DNA from: Gammaproteobacteria bacterium
GTDB lineage: Bacteria > Pseudomonadota > Gammaproteobacteria > Steroidobacterales > Steroidobacteraceae
DNA: 5,172 bases
Reading direction: 5' to 3'
Assembly: GCA_003156695.1 (NCBI GenBank)
Contig: PMHN01000177.1
Span: 1-5,172 of the forward strand
In this document: positions 1-5,172 of the stretch, in pieces
Layout: each line of letters begins with the position of its first letter
How positions within the stretch are numbered: position 1 is the first letter of the stretch
Notes under the pieces: model-generated
What the model was told of the DNA's origin: nothing
Seen by the model: only the letters and a program-made list of their open reading frames with translations
The model's database searches: none
Program-made: the position numbers and the translations under genes

Positions 1-740
1 CGGAGCTGCTGGTGGCGCGCGGCGGCAAGGGCGGCTGGGGCAACCAGCGCTTCAAGTCGAGCACCAATCGCTCGCCGCGGCAATTTGGCCCGGGCCTGCC
101 TGGCGAGAAGCGCTCGCTGGAATTCGAGCTCAAGGTCATCGCCGACGTGGGTCTGCTCGGACTGCCGAACGCGGGCAAGTCCACGCTCATCCGTGCGGTG
201 TCGGCGGCGCGGCCCAAGGTGGCGGACTATCCATTCACCACGCTGTACCCGAACCTGGGGGTCGTGGCGGTGGGGCAGCATCGCAGCTTCGTCATGGCTG
301 ACATTCCCGGTCTCATCGAGGGCGCCGCCGAAGGGGCGGGACTCGGCATCCGCTTCCTCAAGCACCTGCAGCGCACCCGGGTGCTGTTGCACCTGGTGGA
401 CATTGCGCCGCTCGATCCGGATGCAGACCCGGTGCGCGATGCGCGCGCGATCGTTGCGGAGCTAAAGAAATTCAACAAGGAGCTGGCTGCGAAGCCCCGC
501 TGGCTGGTGCTCAACAAGCGCGATCTCTTGCCGCCGGCGGACGCGCAGAACCGCGCGCGCGCCATTGTGCGGGCCCTGCGTTACCGCGGGCCGCACTTTC
601 TCATCTCAGGAGCGACGGGTGAGGGAACGAAACCGCTATGCGAAGCGGTTATGACTGCCTTGGAGGAACACGATCGCGCGGCACGCGAGCGCGCATCATT
701 TCCAGCAGATGCTGACGCCGCGCCGCCGGGCGCAGCTTAA
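1..740 (+). CDS. obgE: Obg/CgtA family ribosome-associated GTPase (5'-truncated by window edge)
   Basis: This is the C-terminal 245 residues of the Obg GTPase, which binds the 50S subunit and links ribosome assembly to the stringent response. The first complete codon is at 3 and the stop is TAA at 738-740. The frame opens in the last turn of the glycine-rich Obg fold ([13 protein letters not shown]), so about 115 residues are missing by comparison with E. coli ObgE. The G domain is complete. G1/P-loop GLPNAGKST is at 159-185, switch [10 protein letters not shown] follows, G3 DIPG is at 300-311, G4 NKRD at 513-524 and G5 ISGAT starts at 603. The GTG at 12 is internal and not a real start. The C-terminal tail after the G domain is short and Ala-rich and lacks the long acidic extension of the E. 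coli protein. The gene converges with rpsT. The identification is very secure; only the N terminus is unseen. Confidence 0.97.
   Translation, partial: ELLVARGGKGGWGNQRFKSSTNRSPRQFGPGLPGEKRSLEFELKVIADVGLLGLPNAGKSTLIRAVSAARPKVADYPFTTLYPNLGVVAVGQHRSFVMADIPGLIEGAAEGAGLGIRFLKHLQRTRVLLHLVDIAPLDPDADPVRDARAIVAELKKFNKELAAKPRWLVLNKRDLLPPADAQNRARAIVRALRYRGPHFLISGATGEGTKPLCEAVMTALEEHDRAARERASFPADADAAPPGAA
631..650. repeat. perfect 7-bp inverted repeat within obgE
   Basis: AACCGCT (631-637) and AGCGGTT (644-650) are exact inverted copies around a 6-nt loop, inside the obgE coding sequence about 90 bp before its stop. On the minus strand the stem is followed by a partly T-rich stretch (TTTCGTT counting the stem end), so it might weakly stop leftward transcripts from rpsT. 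On the plus strand no T-run follows. The repeat is certain; the terminator role is inference. Confidence 0.4.
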
Positions 741-800
741 GAGGCACGGGAACAACGGGGATCGGCACGCGCACCTTGTCGTTCACACTCATCGGAAACC

Positions 801-1064
801 TCACTGCATCGCGCGGATGCGGGCTGCCAGGCGGCTCTTGTGCCGGGCGGCCTTGTTGCGGTGGATGATCTGCTTGCCGGCCAGGGAGTCGATGACGGGG
901 ACCGCCTTCTGGTAGCTCGTCTTGGCCGCTTCCTTATTGCCGCCACTGATGGCGGTCGTCACGTTGCGCACTGCGGTGCGCATGCGTGAGCGCAGCGCCA
1001 CGTTGCGCGCGCGGTGCTTCTCGGCCTGGCGGGCAGCTTTCTCGGCGGACTTGGTATTGGCCAC
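801..1064 (-). CDS. rpsT: 30S ribosomal protein S20
   Basis: S20 is a primary binding protein of the 30S subunit that contacts 16S rRNA. The 87-residue product starts MANTKSAEKAARQAEK and carries the family signature IHRNKAARHKSRL near its C terminus. It is very rich in Lys, Arg and Ala and should form the usual three-helix bundle. The start is GTG at 1064-1062. That choice gives exactly the E. coli length and N-terminal sequence, and GGAG sits 5 nt upstream. An in-frame ATG at 1187 would add 41 unrelated residues and swallow the promoter candidate, so it is rejected. The non-ATG start recalls E. coli rpsT, which starts with UUG and is autoregulated at translation; similar control here is inference. 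The stop is TGA at 803-801. The gene is monocistronic or nearly so, convergent with obgE and divergent from ribF. Confidence 0.97.
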   Translation of the reverse strand: MANTKSAEKAARQAEKHRARNVALRSRMRTAVRNVTTAISGGNKEAAKTSYQKAVPVIDSLAGKQIIHRNKAARHKSRLAARIRAMQ

Positions 1065-1068
1065 GAAA

Positions 1069-1074
1069 TCTCCA
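1069..1074 (-). promoter_or_regulatory. rpsT Shine-Dalgarno
   Basis: On the minus strand the sequence TGGAGA lies here, with GGAG 5 nt before the GTG codon at 1064-1062. It decides the start of S20 against the upstream in-frame ATG at 1187. The GGA is the end of the second copy of a tandem decamer (1071-1090). Confidence 0.8.
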
Positions 1075-1090
1075 TATCTATCCGTATCTA
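1071..1090 (-). repeat. tandem decamer TAGATAYGGA in the rpsT leader
   Basis: Read on the minus strand, two adjacent 10-bp units differ at one base: TAGATACGGA (1090-1081) and TAGATATGGA (1080-1071). The gene-proximal unit supplies the GGA of the rpsT Shine-Dalgarno, and the distal unit carries a second SD-like GGA 10 nt further upstream. The repeat is seen directly. Any role, such as a standby ribosome site or S20 binding for feedback, is inference. Confidence 0.7.
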
Positions 1091-1097
1091 AAGGCAT

Positions 1098-1112
1098 CCC
1101 CGGCTCGCGGGG
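1098..1112 (-). other. short GC hairpin in the predicted rpsT 5' leader
   Basis: CCCCG (1098-1102) and CGGGG (1108-1112) form a perfect 5-bp stem around a 5-nt loop. With the proposed promoter, transcription of rpsT would start close to 1112, putting this stem at the very 5' end of the mRNA. It could stabilise the transcript, but it is short and GC-rich chance pairing is common in this genome. Confidence 0.4.
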
Positions 1113-1118
1113 GCCGGT

Positions 1119-1147
1119 AGTTTCCGCATCGATGATGGCCTTGTCAA
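1119..1147 (-). promoter_or_regulatory. candidate sigma70-type promoter for rpsT
   Basis: On the minus strand a perfect -35 hexamer TTGACA (1147-1142) is followed after exactly 17 bp by GAAACT (1124-1119). The latter matches the -10 consensus TATAAT at three of six positions, including A2 and the final T. This predicts a start near 1112 and a leader of about 48 nt before the GTG codon. The -35 box and spacing are strong and the -10 box is poor. It is the best promoter I can see for rpsT. Confidence 0.5.
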
Positions 1148-1232
1148 ACCGTCGCCACCGCTTCCGGCGCGGCGGCCGGTGGGGCATTCACATAAACTAG
1201 CCGGCGTGAGAGCAGCAAGCGCGCCAGGTCGC

Positions 1233-1271
1233 GAATTAGTCTTTTTAGATCAATTAGTTAGGCACATTTAA
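1233..1271 (+). promoter_or_regulatory. AT-rich patch upstream of ribF, probable promoter or leader region
   Basis: About 39 bp that are roughly three quarters A+T interrupt very GC-rich DNA just before ribF. AATTAGT occurs twice (1234-1240 and 1252-1258), and TTAG starts at 1236, 1245, 1254 and 1258. No -35/-10 pair with acceptable spacing could be assigned; TAAACT at 1193-1198 is -10-like but lacks a -35. A weak Shine-Dalgarno, AGG, lies at 1260-1262, 9 nt before the GTG codon. Calling this the control region of ribF-ileS-lspA rests on composition and position only. Confidence 0.35.
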
Positions 1272-2201
1272 GTGCAGCTCATTCGAGGAACCCATGCCGC
1301 GCGGCCGTACGCCGGCGGATGTGTGGTGACCATCGGCACGTACGACGGCCTGCATCTTGGCCATCAGGCGCTCATCGAGGCGGTTGCCGCGCAGGCGGCG
1401 CGCCGCGCACTGCCGGCGGTGCTGCTCACGTTCGAGCCCATGCCGCGGGAGTATTTCGCGCCCGCCGATCCGCCGGCGCGCCTCACGAGCCTGCGCGAGC
1501 GGTGGCGGATTCTGGAGCCGTCGCGCCTGGATTACACGTGGCTGCTGCGCTTCGGCGAGGGTTTGCGTAACCTGTCGGCGGAAGAGTTCGCGGAATTTCT
1601 CGCGCGGGACGTGGCGGCACGTCTGGTCGTAGTCGGACACGACTTTTGCTTCGGCAAGGGCGGCGCCGCATCCGCGTCCATGCTCGCGGCGGCTGGCAAG
1701 CGCTTAGGGTTTGAAGTCGAAGTGCTGCCGCCGGTCACGCAGGGCGGCGAGCGCATCAGCAGCAGCGGCGTGCGTGCGGCGCTCGCGCGCGCGGACTTCG
1801 CCGCCGCGCGGCGCTTACTGGGCAGGCCCTATTCGATGCGCGGCCGCGTGATGCCCGGGACGCGCCTGGGAAGGAAGCTGGGATTCCCGACGGCCAATCT
1901 GCCGCTCGAGCGCCGGCGTGCGCCGCTCGCCGGAATTTTCGCGGTACGGGTGCATGGCGTGGCCGCGGGCGCGCTGCCAGCAGTGGCGAGCCTCGGCACG
2001 CGGCCCACCATCGGTGGCACCGAGGCGCTGCTGGAGGCGCATGTGTTTGATTTCAGCGCCGACCTGTACGGGCGTGAGATCGAAGTGGAGTTCGCGGCGA
2101 AGATCCGCGACGAGGAGTGCTTCGCAACCCTGGAGGCACTCACGCAGCAGATGCAACGCGATGCGAGTGAGGCGCGCCGGATCCTGAATGAATCGACATG
2201 A
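1272..2201 (+). CDS. ribF: bifunctional riboflavin kinase / FAD synthetase
   Basis: RibF is a cytoplasmic enzyme that phosphorylates riboflavin to FMN and then adenylylates FMN to FAD. The 309-residue product matches the family length (E. coli 313). The N-terminal FMN adenylyltransferase domain has the nucleotide-binding motif [10 protein letters not shown] at residues 22-31 (the family usually has Phe where this has Tyr), [10 protein letters not shown] at 121-130 and RISSSGVR at 161-168. The C-terminal riboflavin kinase domain has GFPTAN at 204-209, GTRPT at 242-246, the likely catalytic Glu255 in LLEAH, and DLYG at 264-267. The GTG start at 1272 is forced, because an in-frame TAA (1269-1271) abuts it and MQLIRGTH matches E. 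coli MKLIRGIH. The stop TGA (2199-2201) overlaps the ileS ATG. This is the first gene of the ribF-ileS-lspA operon. Confidence 0.97.
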   Translation: MQLIRGTHAARPYAGGCVVTIGTYDGLHLGHQALIEAVAAQAARRALPAVLLTFEPMPREYFAPADPPARLTSLRERWRILEPSRLDYTWLLRFGEGLRNLSAEEFAEFLARDVAARLVVVGHDFCFGKGGAASASMLAAAGKRLGFEVEVLPPVTQGGERISSSGVRAALARADFAAARRLLGRPYSMRGRVMPGTRLGRKLGFPTANLPLERRRAPLAGIFAVRVHGVAAGALPAVASLGTRPTIGGTEALLEAHVFDFSADLYGREIEVEFAAKIRDEECFATLEALTQQMQRDASEARRILNEST

Positions 2202-5023
2202 CTGACTACAAGCACACCATCAACCTGCCGCAGACCGCCTTCCCGATGAAGGCGGACCTCGCCCAGCGCGAGCCTGCGATGATGCGCGCGTGGCAGGAGC
2301 GCGGCACCTATACGAAGCTGCGGGAAATCGCCCGCGGGCGGCCGCGGTTCGTGCTGCACGACGGGCCGCCGTACGCGAACGGCGTCATCCACATCGGCCA
2401 TGCCGTCAACAAGATCCTCAAAGACATCGTCGTCAAGTCGCGCTCGCTCGATGGCTTCGACTCGCCCTACATCCCGGGCTGGGATTGTCATGGCCTGCCG
2501 ATCGAGCTGCAGGTGGAGAAGAAATATGGCCGGCCGGGGGGCAAGCTCGACGCCCAGGCCTTCCGCGCCGCCTGCCGCGCTTACGCGCAGGAGCAGATCG
2601 GTCTGCAGCGTGCGGATTTCCAGCGGCTCGGCGTGTTGGGCGACTGGGATCACCCGTATCTCACCATGGCGCCGCGCTACGAGGCGCAGCAGCTGCGCGC
2701 TTTCGGCCGCATCATTGAAAACGGGCACGTGTACAAGGGCGTGAAGCCGGTGCACTGGTGCCTTGATTGCCGTTCGGCGCTCGCGGAGGCCGAGGTCGAA
2801 TACGAAGAGAAAACCTCGCCGGCGATCGATGTTGCCTTTGGTGTGGCGGATCTCGCCGCCTTGGCCGCGCGTCTCGGGGTCGCCGACGGGCGCCTGGGAT
2901 CGGCACCGGTTGAGGTGGTCATCTGGACGACGACGCCGTGGACCCTGCCCGCGAACCAGGCCGTGGCGCTGCGGGGCGAGTTTCGTTACGCGCTCATCGA
3001 TGCAGCCGCAGGCGATGGCAAGCGGCGCCGGCTGATTCTCGCCGCTGAGCTCGCGGCAGCGTGTCTGCAACGCTTCGGGATGTCCGACGCGAAAGAGCTG
3101 CTGCAGTTCGAAGGCCGCGCGCTCGAGGGCCTGAAGCTCAACCACCCGTTTGAGCGCCGGCAGGTGCCGGTGATCCTGGGCGAGCACGTCACGCTCGATG
3201 CCGGCACCGGGGCGGTGCATACCGCACCCGGCCACGGCCAGGAGGACTTCGCCGTCGGTCAGCGCTACGGGTTGCCGGTGACGAACCCCGTGGGCAACGA
3301 CGGGCGCTTCCTCACCGGCACACCGCTGGTCGCCGGCCTGAAGGTGGACGAAGCCAACCCCGCCATCATCGAGGCGCTCATCCGGGGCGGGCGGCTGCTG
3401 CACCAGGAGCCCTTCCGTCACAGCTATCCGCACTGCTGGCGGCACAAGACGCCGGTTATCTTTCGCGCCACGCCGCAGTGGTTCATCAGCATGGACAAAA
3501 AGGGCCTGCGTGAGCACACGCTGCGCGACATCAAGGGTGTCGAGTGGACGCCCGCATGGGGTGAGCAGCGCATCACCGGCATGATCGCCGGACGCCCGGA
3601 CTGGTGCATCTCGCGCCAGCGCACCTGGGGCGTGCCGATTCCGCTGTTCGTGCACAAACACACCGGCGAGTTGCATCCGCGCACACGCGAGCTCATCGAG
3701 GCGGTTGCCGCGCGCGTGCAGGAGGGCGGGATTGACGCCTGGTTTGCGCTCGAGCCACGCGAGCTCCTGGGCGAGGAGGCGGAAAGCTACGACAAAGTCA
3801 CCGACGTCATGGACGTGTGGGCCGACTCGGGCATGTCGTTTGAATGCGTGGGCACGGAGCGTCCGGAAGTGAAAGCTCCGGTGGAGCTCTACCTCGAAGG
3901 CTCGGACCAGCATCGCGGCTGGTTCCACAGCTCGCTGCTGCTGTCCGAAGCGCTGTACGAGCGCGCCCCGTATCGCGGTGTGCTGACCCATGGTTTTGCG
4001 GTGGACGAGAGGGGACGCAAGATGTCCAAGTCCCTTGGCAACGTCGTGGCCCCGCAGAAGGTCATGAACAGCCTGGGCGCGGATGTGCTGCGGCTATGGG
4101 TTTCGGCGACCGACTACGCCAACGAAATGAGCGTGTCGGACGAGATCTTAAAGCGCATGGCGGACTCCTACCGCCGCATGCGCAATACGCTGCGCTTTCT
4201 CCTCGGCAACCTGCACGGCTTTGATCCGGCGCGCGACGCGCTGCCGGGGGAGTCGCTCCTGGCGCTCGACCGCTGGGCGCTCGCGCGCACGGCGGCGCTG
4301 CAGGCGGAAGTGCTCGAGGCCTATCGCCAGTACACCTTCCATCTCATCTACCAGAAAGTACACAACTTCTGCAGCGTTGATATGGGCGGCTTCTACCTCG
4401 ATGTCATCAAGGACCGCCTGTACACAACGCCCACGACCGGTGCCGCGCGCCGCTCGGCGCAGACCGCCATGTTCCACATCGCACAGAGCATGGTGCGCTG
4501 GCTCGCGCCCATCCTGTCGTTTACCGCCGAGGAATTCTGGGGCTATCTGCCCGGGGAGCATCGCGAATCGGTGTTCCACGAGACCTGGCACAAGATTCCG
4601 GCGGTTGCCGGCGATTCCATCGACTGGCAGGCGCTGATCCTGCTGCGTGGCGATGTGACGCGCGAGCTCGAGAAGCTGCGTGACGCGGGCGCCATTGGCG
4701 CCCCGCTTGATGCGCGCGTTGACCTCTACTGCAGTCCGGAGGAGCTCAAGCGCTTTAGCGCTTTAGGCGAGGAACTGCGATTTCTCTTCATCACCTCGTA
4801 CGCCGAAGTGCACGAAGCCGCGAGCGCCCCTCCGGGGGCAGTCGCGGCCGCCAACACCGGCAGCGCCGGGGTGTGGATCGCTGCGCGGCCCGCGACCGAG
4901 CCTAAGTGCGTGCGCTGCTGGCAGCGCCGCGCCGATGTGGGCACGCACGCGCGGCATCCCGGGCTGTGCGGACGTTGCATCACTAATATCGAAGGTCCCG
5001 GGGAGCAAAGGAAATATGTATGA
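2198..5023 (+). CDS. ileS: isoleucyl-tRNA synthetase
   Basis: IleS is a class I synthetase that charges tRNA-Ile and edits misactivated valine. The 941-residue product matches the family (E. coli 938) from [11 protein letters not shown] to the end. The Rossmann core has HIGH at residues 65-68, [21 protein letters not shown] with Glu567 aligning to the Ile-AMP ligand Glu561 of E. coli, and KMSKS at 608-612. The CP1 editing domain keeps [11 protein letters not shown] (Thr244-246) and HTAPGHG with His341 and Asp350, aligning to E. coli His333 and Asp342. The C-terminal zinc site is intact (Cys904, Cys907, Cys924, Cys927). These features mark the common bacterial IleS1 type rather than the mupirocin-resistant IleS2 type. 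One oddity is WADSG at 541-545 where the family has WFDSG. The start overlaps the ribF stop by ATGA and has only a weak SD, suggesting coupled translation. Confidence 0.98.
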   Translation: MTDYKHTINLPQTAFPMKADLAQREPAMMRAWQERGTYTKLREIARGRPRFVLHDGPPYANGVIHIGHAVNKILKDIVVKSRSLDGFDSPYIPGWDCHGLPIELQVEKKYGRPGGKLDAQAFRAACRAYAQEQIGLQRADFQRLGVLGDWDHPYLTMAPRYEAQQLRAFGRIIENGHVYKGVKPVHWCLDCRSALAEAEVEYEEKTSPAIDVAFGVADLAALAARLGVADGRLGSAPVEVVIWTTTPWTLPANQAVALRGEFRYALIDAAAGDGKRRRLILAAELAAACLQRFGMSDAKELLQFEGRALEGLKLNHPFERRQVPVILGEHVTLDAGTGAVHTAPGHGQEDFAVGQRYGLPVTNPVGNDGRFLTGTPLVAGLKVDEANPAIIEALIRGGRLLHQEPFRHSYPHCWRHKTPVIFRATPQWFISMDKKGLREHTLRDIKGVEWTPAWGEQRITGMIAGRPDWCISRQRTWGVPIPLFVHKHTGELHPRTRELIEAVAARVQEGGIDAWFALEPRELLGEEAESYDKVTDVMDVWADSGMSFECVGTERPEVKAPVELYLEGSDQHRGWFHSSLLLSEALYERAPYRGVLTHGFAVDERGRKMSKSLGNVVAPQKVMNSLGADVLRLWVSATDYANEMSVSDEILKRMADSYRRMRNTLRFLLGNLHGFDPARDALPGESLLALDRWALARTAALQAEVLEAYRQYTFHLIYQKVHNFCSVDMGGFYLDVIKDRLYTTPTTGAARRSAQTAMFHIAQSMVRWLAPILSFTAEEFWGYLPGEHRESVFHETWHKIPAVAGDSIDWQALILLRGDVTRELEKLRDAGAIGAPLDARVDLYCSPEELKRFSALGEELRFLFITSYAEVHEAASAPPGAVAAANTGSAGVWIAARPATEPKCVRCWQRRADVGTHARHPGLCGRCITNIEGPGEQRKYV
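5008..5012 (+). promoter_or_regulatory. lspA Shine-Dalgarno inside the ileS 3' end
   Basis: AAGGA lies 7 nt before the lspA ATG (5020-5022), inside the final codons of ileS. It supports that start over the out-of-frame ATG at 5016, which meets a stop after three codons. Confidence 0.75.
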
Positions 5024-5172
5024 GTAACGCGACCTCGAGCGGCTGGCGCTGGCTGCCGCTTGCGGCGGGGGTGATCGTCGCCGACCAGGTGGTCAAGGCA
5101 TGGATCGTGCACCATTTCGCGCTGTTTGAGCGCGTGCACGAGCTGCCGGTGCTGGACATCATACTGACCTAT
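5020..5172 (+). CDS. lspA: lipoprotein signal peptidase (signal peptidase II), 3'-truncated by window edge
   Basis: LspA is the inner-membrane aspartyl protease that cleaves the signal peptide of diacylglyceryl-modified prolipoproteins. Only the first 51 residues are present. They show a short polar N terminus (MSNATSSG), then a first membrane segment of about residues 9-30 holding the conserved Asp22-Gln-x-x-Lys26 motif, then a periplasmic stretch ending VLDIILTY, the usual lead into the conserved N-x-GAAF region that lies beyond the window. The catalytic Asp pair of the family lies downstream and cannot be seen. The ATG overlaps the ileS stop (ATGA at 5020-5023), and ileS-lspA is the standard gammaproteobacterial order. 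Identification rests on the N-terminal motif plus this context and is strong. Confidence 0.93.
   Translation, partial: MSNATSSGWRWLPLAAGVIVADQVVKAWIVHHFALFERVHELPVLDIILTY

Larger units (their letters stand above)
1065..1271. other. divergent intergenic region between rpsT and ribF
   Basis: This 207-bp gap must drive rpsT leftward and ribF-ileS-lspA rightward. The rpsT side has the promoter, hairpin and tandem decamer listed separately. The middle is GC-rich, with an imperfect inverted repeat CCACCG (1155-1160) and CGGTGG (1177-1182). The ribF side ends in an AT-rich patch. I see no coding sequence, no FMN riboswitch core, no tRNA and no recognisable remnant of murJ, the gene found at this place in Pseudomonas. 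Confidence 0.7.

Noticed and set aside
741..800. Bidirectional terminator between convergent obgE and rpsT
   Set aside because: I found no stem of useful length followed by a T-run on either strand in these 60 bp.
709..915. 68-codon plus-strand frame running from obgE into the rpsT region
   Set aside because: It starts within the obgE tail in another frame and is antisense to rpsT; Arg- and His-rich shadow composition.
1155..1182. Inverted repeat CCACCG/CGGTGG upstream of the rpsT -35 box
   Set aside because: Six base pairs with a 16-nt GC-rich interior in DNA of this composition is within chance expectation; no known operator is matched.
801..1187. N-terminally extended 128-residue form of S20 starting at the ATG at 1187
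   Set aside because: The extra 41 residues are unlike S20, and the extension would include the promoter candidate. The GTG at 1064 has a good SD and gives the exact family length and N terminus.
922..1200. 92-codon plus-strand frame opposite rpsT
   Set aside because: It is antisense to rpsT and its leader, with no SD or recognisable family.
1220..1246. Possible rho-independent terminator (CGCG stem followed by TTTTT)
   Set aside because: The stem is only 4 bp with a 6-nt loop and is separated from the T-run by AATTAGTC. No plus-strand gene ends upstream that would need it.
1065..1271. FMN riboswitch upstream of ribF, or T-box for ileS
   Set aside because: No FMN riboswitch conserved core or multi-stem pattern is visible. 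ileS has no leader because it overlaps ribF, and T-boxes are mainly a Firmicutes device.
1829..3991. 720-codon open frame on the minus strand across ribF and ileS
   Set aside because: It is antisense to two unmistakable conserved genes, has no recognisable domain and is rich in Arg, Ala and His. This is the usual by-product of GC-rich third positions in the true frame.

Overview
This window is an ordinary housekeeping segment from a high-GC proteobacterium, most probably a gammaproteobacterium. The evidence is gene order and protein similarity judged from memory. The Obg, RibF and IleS proteins align almost residue for residue with the Escherichia coli proteins, the S20 protein has the 87-residue gammaproteobacterial length, and ribF-ileS-lspA is the classic gammaproteobacterial order. 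The strongly GC-biased third codon positions fill the other frames with spurious open frames. No genus can be named from this sequence.

Layout. Positions 1-740 (+) hold the C-terminal two thirds of the Obg/CgtA GTPase, cut by the window edge. Positions 801-1064 (-) hold rpsT (ribosomal protein S20), convergent with obgE across a 60-bp gap. Positions 1065-1271 are a divergent intergenic region. It carries a good sigma70-type promoter candidate for rpsT, a small GC hairpin, a tandem decamer that supplies the rpsT Shine-Dalgarno, and an AT-rich patch just before ribF. Positions 1272-2201 (+) are ribF, 2198-5023 (+) are ileS, and 5020 to the end is the first 51 codons of lspA. The ribF/ileS and ileS/lspA junctions are both 4-bp ATGA overlaps, so the three genes should be one translationally coupled operon.

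How the genes work together. Obg (a ribosome-associated GTPase), S20 (a 30S subunit protein) and IleS (isoleucine charging) serve ribosome assembly and translation. RibF makes FMN and FAD. LspA removes lipoprotein signal peptides in the inner membrane. These genes are neighbours by long conservation rather than as a single pathway.

I found no mobile element, CRISPR array, RNA gene or new defence or biosynthetic system. The points worth a second look are modest. They are the lack of murJ between rpsT and ribF, a repeated decamer in the rpsT leader, a 47-codon minus-strand reading frame with a good ribosome binding site right after rpsT, a perfect inverted repeat near the end of obgE, a Phe-to-Ala difference in the WFDSG motif of IleS, and a 23-bp exact repeat shared by ribF and ileS.
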